From assembly GCA_038373885.1 (NCBI GenBank), contig JAWZYV010016967.1, forward strand, positions 124,001-188,000: a stretch of DNA of 64,000 bases, read 5' to 3'. Positions 24,303 to 35,976 of the stretch are shown here, one piece after another. The DNA comes from Cheiracanthium punctorium (lineage: Eukaryota > Arthropoda > Arachnida > Araneae > Cheiracanthiidae). The notes under the pieces are model-generated. The model did not search any database. It was not told the DNA's origin and worked only from the letters and a program-made list of their open reading frames with translations. Both the position numbers and the translations under genes were made by a program. Position 1 is the stretch's first letter. Each line of letters starts with the position of its first letter.

Positions 24303-24480
24303 TTTTCAAAATTCGTAACCTTAAAGGGCGTAGGGGCCAAAAAGTTCTTTTCATATATCCCTCGTGATCTCAAAGAGAAAAAAGAGATATTCGTAAAATT
24401 CTTGCTTAAAAATTGCACTCACAAATATCTAAAAATTAATTTCAGGACATTTTGAATATAGTCCTCTAATGAGGGCAAGC
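24303..24480 (+). repeat. Single Helitron-minisatellite-type unit
   Basis: In inverted orientation it matches the units at 4040-4750: AAGCAAGAATTTTA, TCTTTGAGAT..., TATGAAAAGAAC.TTTTGGCC and CCTGAAA.T..TTTTTAG. Confidence 0.55.
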
Positions 24481-24517
24481 GTGAAAAAAAGGAGGAAGGT
24501 ATCTTTCATGGACGGAA

Positions 24518-24520
<3 letters not shown>

Positions 24521-24569
<49 letters not shown>

Positions 24570-24648
24570 GTATATACATGTATATATATATATGTGTATA
24601 TATATATATATGTATGTATATATATATATGTATGTATATATATATATA
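24521..24648. repeat. TA/TATG microsatellite
   Basis: About 128 bp of TATATA interspersed with TATG and TATGTATG steps. A shorter TA tract is at 24801-24832. Confidence 0.97.
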
Positions 24649-24847
24649 CTCTTTCATTGCCTTAAAAGGCTATATTTAAACACTTATCCGGAATAAGCTC
24701 GTTAATTGGCACCATGTGCTATCTACTTTTTTATTTTTTATATTTTCTTCACTTTATCGTTGGATTATCTTGGGATTTCACTTTACGTAAGTAAGCTATT
24801 ATATATTATATATATATATATATGTATATATAACTCGGCTGTTCGAG

Positions 24848-25172
24848 CCTCGTCATGGGGAGACCCCCCCTGACCTCCCTAATTTTTTAGTTTCATTATT
24901 GCCATATTAAAACGATATTAATTGACTATGTCATTTTATCTCTCATCTTTCGTGTATTTCGCCTGGTAACCCTATGTTGAAATTTTTATGATTGTAACCT
25001 ATTTATAGAAAAATGCATGTGATGCATATTCTACAGCTTACGAAATACTGTAACAATAGATTAAAGCTCTTGTGAACTAATAGTATTTAAATATATGTAA
25101 AATTATGTCGCATTTTTGGGACAATTTTCAGTAAAGGGGGGTGATAGTTAAAATGACATAGTCATTAATATA
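24848..25172 (+). mobile_element. MITE with TGACTATGTCATTTTA ends, copy 1
   Basis: TGACTATGTCATTTTATCTC near 24922 and its inverse TAAAATGACATAGTCA near 25152 bound an element. The sequence to its left (C run, AATTTTTTAGTTTCATTATT, CCATATTAAAACGATATTAA) is also shared with the copy at 52208-52596 in opposite orientation, so both lie in a larger repeat. Confidence 0.75.
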
Positions 25173-25235
25173 TATTACCAGTAAAATTCTTACTTTAAAA
25201 TGTAACAAATATGACTTCTATGTTTATGTCAATCT

Positions 25236-25456
25236 GTAGCTCGATGGTACCATGGCATAGGTCCAGTTCGATCCTCGGGTTGGGCAAGGTTGAATCAGCC
25301 TTTCATCCCTTGAGTGGGTCGAAATAGGACCAAGCTTGCTTAGGAAACTAAACACTGAAAAGCCCTGCACCAGGCTGCCATCTGACTGGGCTATATCTTC
25401 AAGGTCAAAAAAGCGTGGCTGGGCATCGTAGGCCTTGGCCCTTATATGGGCCAGAA
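25236..25456 (+). repeat. tRNA-derived SINE with a conserved AGCCTTTCATCCC core
   Basis: It has an A-box-like GTAGCTCGATGG at 25236 and a B-box-like AGTTCGATCCT near 25265, then GGTTGGGCAAGGTTGAATC and AGCCTTTCATCCC. This last part resembles a central domain shared by many invertebrate SINEs. It is a retroposon, not a tRNA gene. Confidence 0.7.
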
Positions 25457-25556
25457 CCAGTGTTGGCAAAGAAAAAGCCGAAAAAGTGGCTAGAAATGGC
25501 TAAAACTCTTTTCAAGCTGAGAAAAAGTAAATTATTCTTTAGAGTGTACTTGTAAG

Positions 25557-25705
25557 CAGGCGCGTAGCCAGGAAAATTTTTCTTGGGGGGGGATATGAAC
25601 TTATATGTGTTTATAGACGGAATTTCATCACTAATCCATAAATTTCGGGGGGGGGGGGATATATCCCGATATCCCCCCTCCCCCCCCCCCCTGGCTACGC
25701 CCCCG
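25557..25705 (+). mobile_element. G-run MITE, subfamily 2
   Basis: Ends CAGGCGCGTAGCCAGG and CCTGGCTACGCCCCCG are inverted. A perfect 8-bp duplication CTTGTAAG occurs at 25549-25556 and 25706-25713. The interior GATATGAACTTATATG and ATATATCCCGATATCCC match copies at 36491 and 49276. Confidence 0.95.
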
Positions 25706-25879
25706 CTTGTAAGTGCGTGTGCTCTGAAATATGCTTGTCTGCACGTGTTTTTTGAATCTTGACTGACTTTCATTTCCGATTTACAAAATATTTCGGTATT
25801 TCCAGTTGACCAAGATCTATTCACAAAGTGGCTAAATTGGCAGATCTAGCCACAAAGGGGCTGAATTGACATCACTGGC

Positions 25880-26011
25880 CAAAACCGATCCTAGACCGTC
25901 GGCCCCTCATCTGCAAATTAAAATTGGGCCCCACATTTTACATTTTACAAACCTTATTTGCGGCCGCCCATGTGCTGTGCACTATCTTTTCCCCCACTAG
26001 GATCGGCCCTG
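25880..26011. mobile_element. hAT-type MITE (CCGATCCTAG ends)
   Basis: The left end CAAAACCGATCCTAG and, inverted, the right end CAGGGCCGATCCTAG match at 12 of 15. The target duplication is not clear. Confidence 0.55.
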
Positions 26012-26195
26012 TTGAACCGAGTTTTGTTTATACATGATAGTAAGACGAGAAAGGGGGAGGGAAGGGTGTTTGTATCCATATCTGCAGATCTAATTCTTAA
26101 AATATCTGGCGTATTGCTATTCAAAATATAGTAACAAAATAGAAGTCCATATAGTTCGACAAGACAGTCTGGTGTTTCATCTCGCTTACCTTAGT

Positions 26196-26512
26196 CATAA
26201 CCATAGATTTTGGAATACCTAGATAGAGCATCCAATGCTCTTGATCATGCTATTTCTGATGCCAAAAACGCATCTAATTGCCAATACAATGGCTGCTGTC
26301 AATGCAAAATGGAACATTAATTGCATTATTTTAATAAAATAAAATAAATTCTGGGGGAAATATTTCGATAAGAGATATTTTTGCATACAGATTCTTCAAA
26401 GAAAACTGAAAATCCATTATCAATCATACTGCAGTATGGCTACCGTTTGGAGGCATGAAGTTTTCTCCATTTATGCTCGATCTAGTGATACCTATATCTA
26501 TGGTTATAATAC
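26196..26512. mobile_element. TIR element with ATAACCATAGAT ends
   Basis: ATAACCATAGATTTTGGAAT at the left and, inverted, ATAACCATAGATATAGGTAT at the right continue as CTAGAT.GAGCAT. Together they give an inverted repeat of roughly 30 bp. No coding sequence is seen. Confidence 0.55.
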
Positions 26513-26712
26513 GCATAGGTTTACTGTAAGTTTTGTTAATTAATGTCAATAATAAAGAGCTTTTGTAAGAAATACTACCTTTAGGGCCTTACCCGAATTT
26601 TTTTTTCTGGCTATGTTCCTGGTTGTAGTACAGCTTATGAAGATACATTAATGATTTTTTTTCGGTCACGTAATTCCTTTATTTTCAACCTTTTAATAAA
26701 TTTGTGATTAGG

Positions 26713-27250
26713 GATGGACGCGAGACGTGAAATAGTCCAGGTCTCGTATCGTCTCGCACTTTCACATCGAAGTATCATCTCGCACTTGGAGGTATCGTCT
26801 TGCAGTCTCGTCTCGCATCCGTAGGTATCGTCTAGCGGTCTCGTCTCCCATATTGTCTGACGCCCAAAATGCCTTTATTTTACTTTCTTGTATGAAGTAA
26901 ATAATGTACAGTCTTCTCACGTTTACACACGACAGAATACCCATGGAAAAGGTTTCAATAATTCACTTAAATACTTGCAAGAAAAATTACAAGCTAATTT
27001 GCAGAATGCATTTTTAATATAAGGATAATAATTAAAAATGCCCATTTGAAAGTTAATTCTAAAATTCCTGTTTCCTTGGAGTACCGACTTGTAAGCGATG
27101 TCTTATATATACTTGAGGTACTGACATAACCATATTTGCCTGTTTTAGCGCGAGACCGCGAGACTGATCTCGTGATCTCGCTAGAGAGCTCACCCGAGGT
27201 ATCGTCTCGCACGTGGTGGTATCTTCTCGCACTTAGAGGTATCGTCTGTT
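26713..27250. mobile_element. Truncated hAT element of the TAGGGATGGACGCGAGAC family
   Basis: It begins TAGGGATGGACGCGAGACGT like the complete element at 44847-47608. It then has many GTCTCG/TATCGTCTCGCAC repeats at both sides (26750-26850 and 27150-27250). No matching right terminus is found. Open frames here are translations of the GAGAC repeats. Confidence 0.65.
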
Positions 27251-27410
27251 CCCTCTTATAATTTACAAGGACGCAACGGCAGCGATCGGAGCGAACAGGT
27301 TAAATGTTTCATTTATTGCGTCGCAATAAAAATTCGAGCCTCTTTTAAAGTGACGCCCATGGCACATGCCCTGTCGCCACCTAGATATGCCACTGGTCCT
27401 AGAGACGCCC

Positions 27411-27628
27411 CACCAGTGGCCGAGCGCATAGCGCTCTGAACTGGGAGACGTAAGGTGCCTGGTTCAAAACCAGGTCACGTCTGCCGACCTAATCGTTCGG
27501 AGTTTTCCTTAAAAACTTAGCGTAAATACGGGTTAGGACTTCTTAGAAAGACCTCCATGGAGAGCATCCCATCCTTCGGCTTAGATCCCACGTGTAGATA
27601 ATTGTTCGTGATCCCACAACAACAACAG
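27411..27628 (+). repeat. tRNA-derived SINE, family 1
   Basis: A box TGGCCGAGCGC at 27417 and B box GGTTCAAAACC at 27461-27471. The body (CGGAGTTTTCC...CGTAAATACG.GTTAG..CTTCTTAGAAAG) matches copies at 35977 and 59755. It ends in a CAA tail. The missing mature 3' acceptor stem and the multiple copies exclude a tRNA gene. Confidence 0.8.
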
Positions 27629-28255
27629 CTTCTGGTTGTAGATTTTCCAACATATAGTACAATTTATACGTCTGATTTTTTTTGTTTTTGTTTGTTTGTT
27701 TTTTTTTTTGGGGGGGGGGAGAGGGTTGAACCACAAAATACCCCCTTACCCCCTTGGCTACGGTCTTGCTCATAATTTCGATTTATCTCTGTGTGAATAT
27801 GAAACTAATTTTTCGCATAACAGACCGGCCGTGCAGTAATAAATAAATACTTGCGTAATTTTTACATGTCCGGGCATTTTGGGGCTATGGAGTTTTAAAA
27901 CCCGGCTATTTGATTCTTTTAAAAGCTGTTCAAAAGTTGCATGGTTTCTTAAAACAACATCCTTGTCAAAAAAAAAAAAAAAAAAGTCAATAAAAATCAA
28001 AGAATTATGAGACACAAAGTTTTAAGGAAAACATTTCTTAGTCTGATAGCGCTTTGAATAATTATTACGACATAACAATGGTCTATTGTCTTAGAAATTA
28101 CACGAAGTGGAGAAGTTTACGAAACTCTTGAGAGCAGAAATAAATCTACCAGTCGGTGTACGGCTGAGTTCAGGCGTGATTGCAAATGCAACTTTTAAAA
28201 AATACAGAACAATGACGACACTTTTTCCGGAAAAACGGGGAAAGGGTATAAACCA
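27629..28255. other. No gene; repeat debris
   Basis: A G run and CCCCTTGGCTACGGTCTTG near 27709-27770 look like one terminus of the G-run MITE family without its partner. Nothing else is recognised. Confidence 0.4.
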
Positions 28256-30232
28256 GGGCCTGACTATAATATTTTTGTGCCCCTAGATCAGGGGTTCCCC
28301 AACTTTTTCGCAGCAGGCTAAAAGCATTTCGGGGCACGTTTATCAGGCTAAAAACTTTTGCGGCAGGTTGCATTTTAAAAGCAGTATGCATATGAAGATT
28401 ACAGTGAAAAAGTTTGGATGCATTTTTTATTGTTTCTTTTATATTTATAGGGCTAACTATCAAGAAAGTACTCTCTTGGGAAAGGAATATGGAATTTTGC
28501 CCTCTCCCCACATGTCAGGGAAAATCTGTAGAAGAGAGGCGATTGGACACTGAACTTCCTCCAAGACCGTACCATGTCGGTGGTCCAGAGGGTCTGGACC
28601 CCACCCGCCACCCCTAAATTTCAATTTTTATTAATAAAATAGCAAATTTGGCATCCTATTGTGAAAAATTCTGCCTTTTCCACAGTTTGGACCTTCTCTG
28701 AAATTCTTTTCCAGGTACAGCCAGTGGCGGATCTAGGATTGGGTAAAGGGGGGGGGGGCTAACTTACTGGGTATTCAATAATTTGGGTACAGTTAATCAT
28801 AGGCCCTACGAGAGGGGGGGGGGGCAGACGGGGCGCCGTCCCTGGGCCAATGCGAGTTAGAGTGGGTCCGTGTTCAGCTTAAGTGCGTCCATGAATTTTT
28901 CAGAATGTGCTACGAATTTCATATATAGATCTGTAATTAAAATCTTTTTTTTTTTAAATAGACTCAATTTCGAATACATAATTCTAGAATGATTTAGATA
29001 ACAGAAATGTTAATTCTACCATTTAAATATTATTTTTTTTTCAACCTTCGATCATGAATTAAAAGTACCATTACAGGCAGAAAACCTCTCTCCCACTCTC
29101 TTTCCTTTTAGCATTTTATATGAAAATCATTTAAAACAGCAGTTTTACAAAACAAATTCCTTCCTTCCCTCCCGTTTTTTCGAAACTTTTGAACTTTACA
29201 AAAGGGGCCGGGAAGATTTCCGTCCCGTCTTATAAAATTTCTCTCAGAAGCCCCATATCCAAGCTTGACGACATTTGGCACGATTTTTCACATGTCGCCT
29301 GTATATTTTATTTTTCTGCCTATATATAATATTACGTAATCGAATTTCGAGAATGGTGTGCGAATTTCCGATAAAATAAAATGCTCGAACTTGCTAGGAC
29401 TTACACTTCATAGGAAAAACAATGTCTGGAAAAATTAATTTAAATCATACCTCTTTCTTCCATAATGATATCATTGTATTCCTTCTAATTATGCACCTCT
29501 TTACAAACTGCCTGATAGTTATACATGTATATTTTGTGAGTGCTCTTCCTCTTGAAATAGCTTGTTCTGCGGCTTTGCATTTATGATCTTTTCCTGATGA
29601 TTTGCGCATTCACTCTCACTAGGCAAATTATCATTTTTCGGAATTTTCATAAAATAATCACCTATATTACGACTCAATGATCGCTTTCTTGAGGTCATAA
29701 TATTTGCATTTAAATTAAATTCTACACACAAACGGAGCTAAATAGAGAACAAATGAATCACACTAGCGCTTCATCCGAAAAGAACGACCAAGCGGCGAAA
29801 ACAATTTCAATGGGTTATTAAAGTACAGTATATATGCAAAATGCTATTAAATATTTTCTGTAAATTTAAAAGTATTTGTTATATTCATTTTTCAATGGTT
29901 GCCTTATAACTAAGTAAACAATAACTTTGTTAATATATATCCCATAGTAGTTTCAACAGAAGATACTACCTGAGCTTTTTTCCCACCTTATCTTCCACCA
30001 TTCCTAAACATTCAAAACGGGTCTACTTTTGTTTAAACAGGAAATGTCCGAAAACCAAATAAGGAAAATTAGCCACAGTAATAGTGTTCTTTCATAATAC
30101 CCCTAAAAATCTAAACGGCGGAACAAAAGAACCTTTCACAATGGTACAGGAGATAGCCACTTGAGATTCCTAGCCACTTGATGTCTATGTTACTCTCCCC
30201 CATCCCCGCACAATGTGTATCTATCATAATAA

Positions 30233-30779
30233 AGGTCTTATTACACGAAGGAATTTTCGTGCGATTTCGTTGTGCAACCAGTTGCAGAAACCTGTTTCCT
30301 GAAAATTTCCCTCAGTTACCTAGGGAACAGTCAACTTTTCGTTCAGAGGCGAAAATAAGGTAGGTTGCTGGAATTCCAGACAATCGTAGTGCTATCTACA
30401 TCTACTTCACAACGCAGGATGGCGGAAGAGTCAGCGTCAGCCATACCGTTCGTACTGAAAAGGATGATTATGGTGTGCGAAAATAAAATGTCCGTGAAAT
30501 ATCGACAAGGAAGTTCATTTGATTGAAGAAAAGAAAAATAAATAACAATCATTCGAAGATAGATACGAGGTATAAACAACCAATGATATGATATGCTGTT
30601 TATAATTACAAGCTCTAGCAACCGCAATTCGGCGAATCTGGCGTTTGTAAACAAACCATAGTTTGTTTACTATGGCAAACCTGCGTGCTCATCTGGGCTC
30701 ACTGACTTGCGGGAATGAATTGAAACAACTGGTTGCTGCAACCAAAATGGCTTTAAATTTTGTCCGTGTAATAAGGCCT
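30233..30779. mobile_element. PIF/Harbinger-like MITE with TAA duplication
   Basis: Ends AGGTCTTATTACACG and CGTGTAATAAGGCCT are inverted. TAA occurs at 30230-30232 and 30780-30782. The interior holds a secondary inverted motif (CAACCAGTTGCAGAAACC / GGTTGCTGCAACC). A plus-strand frame starting MAEESASA near 30420 is too short to assign. Confidence 0.75.
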
Positions 30780-30969
30780 TAAGGTATCCCACTTTAAGTA
30801 CACATCAGTACAGAATCCGAGATGCGCACCGCACAAGGCGAGCTCAAAGACTGTTTATGTTTAACAGTGAATTATATGTATTATTAGCTCCATTTTTACG
30901 ACTTTACAGGGGGTGAATGGGCATCATAGCTCAAATACTGTTCTTTGGACTTTTCCTTAACCAACTTGC

Positions 30970-31395
30970 CATAACCCGTTGTTGCTGTTGTTGTTGTTGC
31001 TAATGCCCTCTGGCAACAGCCGGGAGGTGCCAGATCCCCCATATAGGCTGGGAATGGGCGGAAGGTGCGGCTTCCATTTTAATGAGCCCCAGTGGGAGGA
31101 AGTCCGACTCAGCTCGGGGTCCCCTAATTTTCAACCAATTCCAGAGGAGGGACCAACCCCCTGAAATCGGCACCCCCAGAGGTATCGTTTAACAACTTGG
31201 AGGACATTGGAGCCACGACGGATTTTACGTGCACCAGCTCCCATTAGCGTACGCGGTCCCACAGCAGTCGAGCCGAGAGGAAGTTGACCCTCCCAAGCAC
31301 TGGCCAAGCCGGATGCTGCTTCACTTGCCGTGTTCTTGTGGGAACGGAGTTTTGCGCCCAGACCACTGCGGGACGCCATAACCCGTTCTAACAAT
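30970..31395 (-). repeat. GC-rich retroposon fragment with a (CAA)n tail
   Basis: This segment is far richer in GC than its surroundings and ends, on the minus strand, in an AGCAACAACAACAACAGC-type tail. That resembles the CAA tail of the SINE at 27411-27628 and suggests a LINE 3' end or a related retroposon. No reverse transcriptase domain is present. Confidence 0.45.
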
Positions 31396-32066
31396 GAGCT
31401 ATTCTTCGCTATTTACGTATGCACGGTAAAGGCGAGAACAACTTGGTTACTGATCATCCTTAAAAGAAACCGAAAAGGGGAGACGTTCAAGGGGGAGACG
31501 AAATTTCGGGCGATTCCTTTGGACTCAGGTTTTGAAAATACCTATAGCCTGGGAACGAAAGGAAAACCATTGATTGAGGGAAAGTCTAAAAATCAAAGTA
31601 GTAAATCAAAAAAGTAAATTAAAATTTCAAAATAACGGATTTTAGACACGCAGTTTTTAACTAACTAAGCATCAAAACTCTATTACATCTAGTGTAAATT
31701 CAGTTTCAATGGGGGGGCTATAGCCCCCCCGTAGATCCGCCTCTGGGTACGGCCCTGACTGACTCTCTCGAACTTGACTGAAATATTTTTGTTTTCGTCC
31801 ACTTGGTCATCGAATTGGCAAACTTTTTTGTGGGATCCCTGTTCAAAGGAAATATTTTTAACTATACTCCTCCATAACTTAGACTTTCCTTGATTATCTC
31901 CACGACGCCTCTGACGGCACCCCCCAGTGTGCCACGTCACACAGTTTGGGAACCTCTGCCTGGCACAATTTTTGTGCTCCCATACATAGTTTAAACTCTA
32001 CTTTTCGGCCTATTTTTGCACGTGTGGCTCATGTGCACGGGCCCCAAGTGCCCTTTCGCTGGGCAC

Positions 32067-32235
32067 CAGGGGCGTAGCCAGAAATTTTTCATGGGGGGGT
32101 TACGACTACTGCAACTCACATATATGCATACATGTGTGTGATAAGGGAGTGAAGAATATACATTTTGTATGGCAAAAAATTCCTCATGGGGGGGGTTATG
32201 ACCCCCCTAACCCCCCCCCCTTGGCTACGTCCCTG
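32067..32235 (+). mobile_element. G-run MITE, subfamily 1, perfect duplication
   Basis: Ends CAGGGGCGTAGCCA and TGGCTACGTCCCTG. A perfect 8-bp duplication CTGGGCAC occurs at 32059-32066 and 32236-32243. It sits in the outermost layer of the 28256-32300 nest. Confidence 0.96.
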
Positions 32236-32835
32236 CTGGGCACTCATGCAAATCACCATGTACCATGGGCATAGTATGAAACACATGCATTATAAGGGTA
32301 AAAATGTCTACTTGCCAGCTATGGATACTTTATTTTTACGGTTTGAACATAATTTTCTTTCTCCTCATTTGTTCCTCCTTCCATGGTAGTTAATGGGACT
32401 GAAATAAGCTAAATGTTCAAAACGCCACTTGTAGAAAATTCGCGCATTTTTCAATATAAACTCGATTCTCGAACATAACAATTTTTTTATTTCTTGGGAA
32501 TGTATGTCTTCCTGATTGAGACTTCAAAATAATATCCTGTGTAGTGGCGGTTCATAGCTTCAGTGATTGGGGGTACTGCTTAGAAAATAATCTGTTGTTT
32601 CCTAAAGTAGTGTGAAAAGCAGCAATAGGGAAATGTAGAAAAAAATTCTGTACTATAATCAGATTAATAGAAAAACTTCAAAATCCAGTAAAATTGTCAT
32701 ACCATGTACACATTGTTCTGAAATATTGCAGAATTTTTTTTTCGCTAATTTTTTAAAATTTTAATATATTAGGATATACATAAAATAAATTAACAAAAAG
32801 TAAAAACTTGTGGATAAAACATGTATTACTATTAT

Positions 32836-33572
32836 TAGAGGTACGGAATTTCCGATTTTACGAAATAGATGCGAAATTTTCTTTTAGTTGCGATTAGATG
32901 CAAAATATAAGCAATCGGTGAATAGAAGCGAATTTATACGAAAATTTCTTATTTTTGTGAATAGGTGCAAAATATAGCTTTTTCTTTAGGAAAAAAAATT
33001 ACACTAAAGAATTTTTCAAACTTAAACTCAAGATTCAAATAAGAAATCAATGAAATTAATTAACAAATTAGAAGATTCTGTAAGTTATACATTTGCTAGC
33101 CGTTTGTAGAACAAATTAGAAGGCTTGAAAGCAACTCTTGAACAAAAATGTCAGGGGATTTGGATCTAAACACAATTCTAAAAACCTTACGTGAAAAAAC
33201 TTTCAATAAACGTTCTTTGCACTTTTGCACGCGAAATTAAATGCAACAAATGAAGCCTATTTTGACATTGGTCAATTATTTTGCCGATCCGTGGCTGCGT
33301 AATTACGATCACCTTAAATTATATTACCCGAAAGCTTTTCAAAAATTATTTTCTTCAAAACACTTTCTCAAAATGAGCTCATGGATGGGTATACATCCAC
33401 ATTCATCGCCTAATTACAATCGATAAACTGGAATAAAGATCCCGAAATGTGGAAATTACAACAACATAGCTTTTAATTAACAGTAAATATAAATTTTAAC
33501 TACATAAAAATGTTCTACATGCAATGTATTGGAAAATTTCCATTTTTTTTCTGCAAAAATTCTGTACCTCTA
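32836..33572. mobile_element. hAT-type element (TAGAGGTACGGAATTT ends)
   Basis: TAGAGGTACGGAATTT at the left and AAATTCTGTACCTCTA at the right match inverted at 15 of 16. Flanks ACTATTAT and ATTATTAT agree at 7 of 8. Subterminal GATGCGAAA/GATGCAAAA repeats are seen. The 61-codon frame at 33241-33426 has no assignable motif. Confidence 0.75.
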
Positions 33573-33717
33573 ATTATTATTTGTCACACAATGTTTTATA
33601 AATACTGGTCAAAAAAGAAAAAATAAGGGTAAGTAAACCAATTATTATTTTACGAGTTAAAAGCTAAGTTTTTATACAGATAATGGTATAAATGTTCACA
33701 TAAACTTTAACTTAAAA

Positions 33718-33880
33718 AGACTTAAACATTGGCGCAACAGCCCCTACGCGGGGCTAAGACCTGCACAGCCCAATCACGCCTTCGCGACTATGGTCTCTGA
33801 GGTGGGGAAGCATATACCTCGGTCAGGTGGTCAGCCTGAAGCGAAGCCCCCAGTGTTTAACACCCAAGCACAACTAAAGA
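33718..33880 (-). repeat. Unclassified GC-richer repeat, possible SINE
   Basis: The stretch ATTGGCGCAACAGCCCCTAC to AGTGTTTAACACCCAAGCAC stands out by composition from its AT-rich flanks. I recognise no A/B boxes and see no second copy in this window. Confidence 0.3.
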
Positions 33881-33975
33881 CGTAAACTTTAACTATTATG
33901 AGTAATTTTTCAAAATCATTCATTTCTCTAAAACAGTGAATCATAGCGTGTTGTTATTTTTGTTGTTGTTTAGAC

Positions 33976-34688
33976 CAGCGGTGCGCAAACCGGGGGTCGC
34001 TAGAAAATTCTGGGGGTCGCCAAATTCAAAGAGATTCAAATTTATGAAACATCTACAATTATTCATTTCAAAGAACGGAAGTAATACAAGAGAAGAAACT
34101 GACAATTATTATTTTACGAGCGCGATCGTTATCACGGGGCTTCAGAACCCCATTATCATGCATAGTGATCTGCAAATTGATCATGCATAGTGATGTTCAA
34201 AATTATTTTCCTTTAAAACAAAATATCGATCTCGATTGGATCCATGGCTTACGGCTTGCGATTTCCAATTCAGATCCGAACATAGAAGCAATCATGAGCT
34301 CTTTGGAAGAACATACTTCACATTGACTTTTTATGATGAAAAGTTTTTTAAAAGTATTTTTCATTAAAAAATATTTATATCCATATTCATAAATAAAGCA
34401 TTGTTTCATAAAATTATGTGTTGATTCATTAACTGATTTTTTTATGATGAACTTTTATAACATTTTTATGATTGTTTATAAGTTTGGTGCGCTATTTTAA
34501 AAAGGCGTTATTTCAATCGATGACGTCACGACACGCTTTTAAAAACACCCTGTAAGAGCAAATCCCAGAAAGAATTTCGATGTAACTTCGTTGCCAATTA
34601 AACAAAATGTCTACTGTCTATCCAGGGGTCGCGACAAAATTTTACACAAAATAAGGGGTCGCAAATGAAAATAGTTTGCGCATCACTG
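33976..34688 (+). mobile_element. Charlie-like hAT remnant with C-terminal transposase piece
   Basis: Ends CAGCGGTGCGCAAAC and GTTTGCGCATCACTG are inverted with 13 of 15 matches. A perfect 8-bp duplication GTTTAGAC occurs at 33968-33975 and 34689-34696. Near 34200-34325 the plus strand encodes a segment containing DLDWIHGLRLAISNSDPNIE and a stop soon after. This looks like the extreme C-terminus of Charlie/ZBED5-type hAT transposases, where L.LALS.I.PNI is conserved. The rest is deleted. Confidence 0.88.
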
Positions 34689-34872
34689 GTTTAGACAACC
34701 AAGCAAAGCCCTCTACAGCTATCTGCAAAATGGAGAGAAAAAATGTATTTATGATATGGATTTATGTTAAATTTCAGCATTAAATACTAAACGTGATAAA
34801 ATTCTAATCTCTATTTCTCGTGGTCTGATTACTGCCCAGGTGAGCTGAGATCATCCTATAGTTTTGGGTGCA

Positions 34873-34876
34873 CCTT

Positions 34877-34910
<34 letters not shown>
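34873..34910. repeat. Poly-A tract
   Basis: About 35 consecutive A residues, inside the 32542-37183 shell. Confidence 0.95.
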
Positions 34911-34913
<3 letters not shown>

Positions 34914-35055
34914 TATCTTCCATTCTATTTAATCTAATTTTCACATTTAAAAAAATCTGGACCTACTCCACTCGACTTTCCGAAGACTTACGATTAAGAT
35001 CATTACCAAGCATTTAAATAAATTTTAATAGATGAATCATTCAAACATATACCAA

Positions 35056-35430
35056 ATTGAAGCTCAATCGAATGCAACGTTTAAACGTTAGCGCACTTTC
35101 AAGAATTTCTCCCCATACGCCAATATGTAAAAGAAATCTTTGTCGTAGCCCTGCAGAAAAACTATAAGTCCTATACACATCAAAATCAATATCGGTCTTA
35201 CGATGGTGGCTCATAAGATACATACCCGAGCTCAATCGAATGTACCGTTTAAACGATAGCGTACTTTCAAGAATCCCCCCCCCCTCAATAGGTCATATAA
35301 AAGAAATCTTTGTCGTACCCCTGTAGAAAAACTATAAGTTCTATACTCACTAAAATCAATATCGGTCTTGCGACGGTGGTTTATAACATGTATACCCAAT
35401 TTGAGCTCAATCGAATGGCCCATTTAGGAG
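35056..35430. repeat. Tandem repeat of about 172 bp, 2.2 units
   Basis: GAGCTCAATCGAATG-type starts occur near 35059, 35228 and 35402. Units share TAAAAGAAATCTTTGTCGTA, GAAAAACTATAAGT and AAAATCAATATCGGTCTT. Open frames across it (35041-35423, minus strand) are translations of the repeat and resemble each other for that reason. Confidence 0.85.
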
Positions 35431-35976
35431 CTATTGTGTTCACTCACACACAACACACATCTCGTAAAAATAGCATAAATGAATTCAGAAGACCTCAAAG
35501 CGTGTCAATACACCAAAATCTCTCGAAGTCGAATTTTTTTCATGATTACAATACTTTCCTTACATGGTACAGGTTCGGAAAGTAAAAAGAAGGACAATTT
35601 TAAATATGAACAATTTCAAATGTGAAATCTACACTTATGCCAAGAACATAAAAGGCCCAAAAAACACTAGACCTCAGCGCCAAGCTGTTTTAACTAGGTC
35701 CTACATTAAAATAAATAAAAAACGACTGAAAAAAATTCGATTTCTGTCGAAACGATTGTCTCTTCACTTAAGTTTCATTTTATGTGTGTTTTCACTGAAA
35801 GTTTTTATTTATTTTATCTTTTTTAACACCAGTATTTTGAGTGTTTTTTCTGTAGACCCTACAGTTGCTTTTATCTGCTGAATCGTCAGATTCGGCTGGA
35901 GAGGGGAACTGTGAATTCCACAGTGCCTCTCACCGCTTTTTCCACCTAATCTCAGAGCGAATCCCCTCGGACTTCG

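Larger units (their letters stand above)
28722..31745 (-). mobile_element. 3.0-kb hAT element, ZMYM1-type N-terminal coding remnant
   Basis: Ends CAGTGGCGGATCTAGG and CGTAGATCCGCCTCTG are inverted with 14 of 16 matches. Flanks GGTACAGC (28714-28721) and GGTACGGC (31746-31753) agree at 7 of 8. On the minus strand at 29519-29731 an open frame contains MTSRKRSLSRNIGDYFMKIP, which resembles the basic N-terminal tail that precedes the TTF zinc finger of ZMYM1-type hAT transposases. The rest of the transposase is gone. The element has received a Harbinger-like MITE (30233-30779) and a GC-rich retroposon fragment (30970-31395). Confidence 0.75.
28256..32300. mobile_element. Outer layers of a nested hAT cluster
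   Basis: The outermost sequence (GGGCCTGACTATAATATTTTT at the left; CATAGTTTAAACTCTACTTTT and GCACGTGTGGCTC at the right) is the family also seen at 22890-23110. Into it sits a second element with ends CAGGGGTTCCCCAACTTTTT (28290) and, inverted, CAGAGGTTCCCAAACTG (ending near 31965). Only a weak flank match remains (CCTAGATC/CCTGGCAC). Inside that lies the third layer, 28722-31745. Confidence 0.55.

Noticed and set aside
24466..24696. Open frames of alternating Tyr and Ile on both strands
   Set aside because: They are translations of the TA/TATG microsatellite.
27417..27480. tRNA-like A and B boxes, also at 25236, 35986 and 59860
   Set aside because: No complete cloverleaf. They have shared non-tRNA bodies and tails, so they are SINE copies.
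31131..31617. Open frames of 87 and 95 codons in the GC-rich stretch
   Set aside because: Overlapping frames on both strands, no domain, located in a retroposon fragment inside a hAT element.
35041..35423. Two minus-strand frames with similar proteins, resembling a duplicated gene
   Set aside because: The similarity comes from a 172-bp tandem repeat. There is no conserved start or domain.
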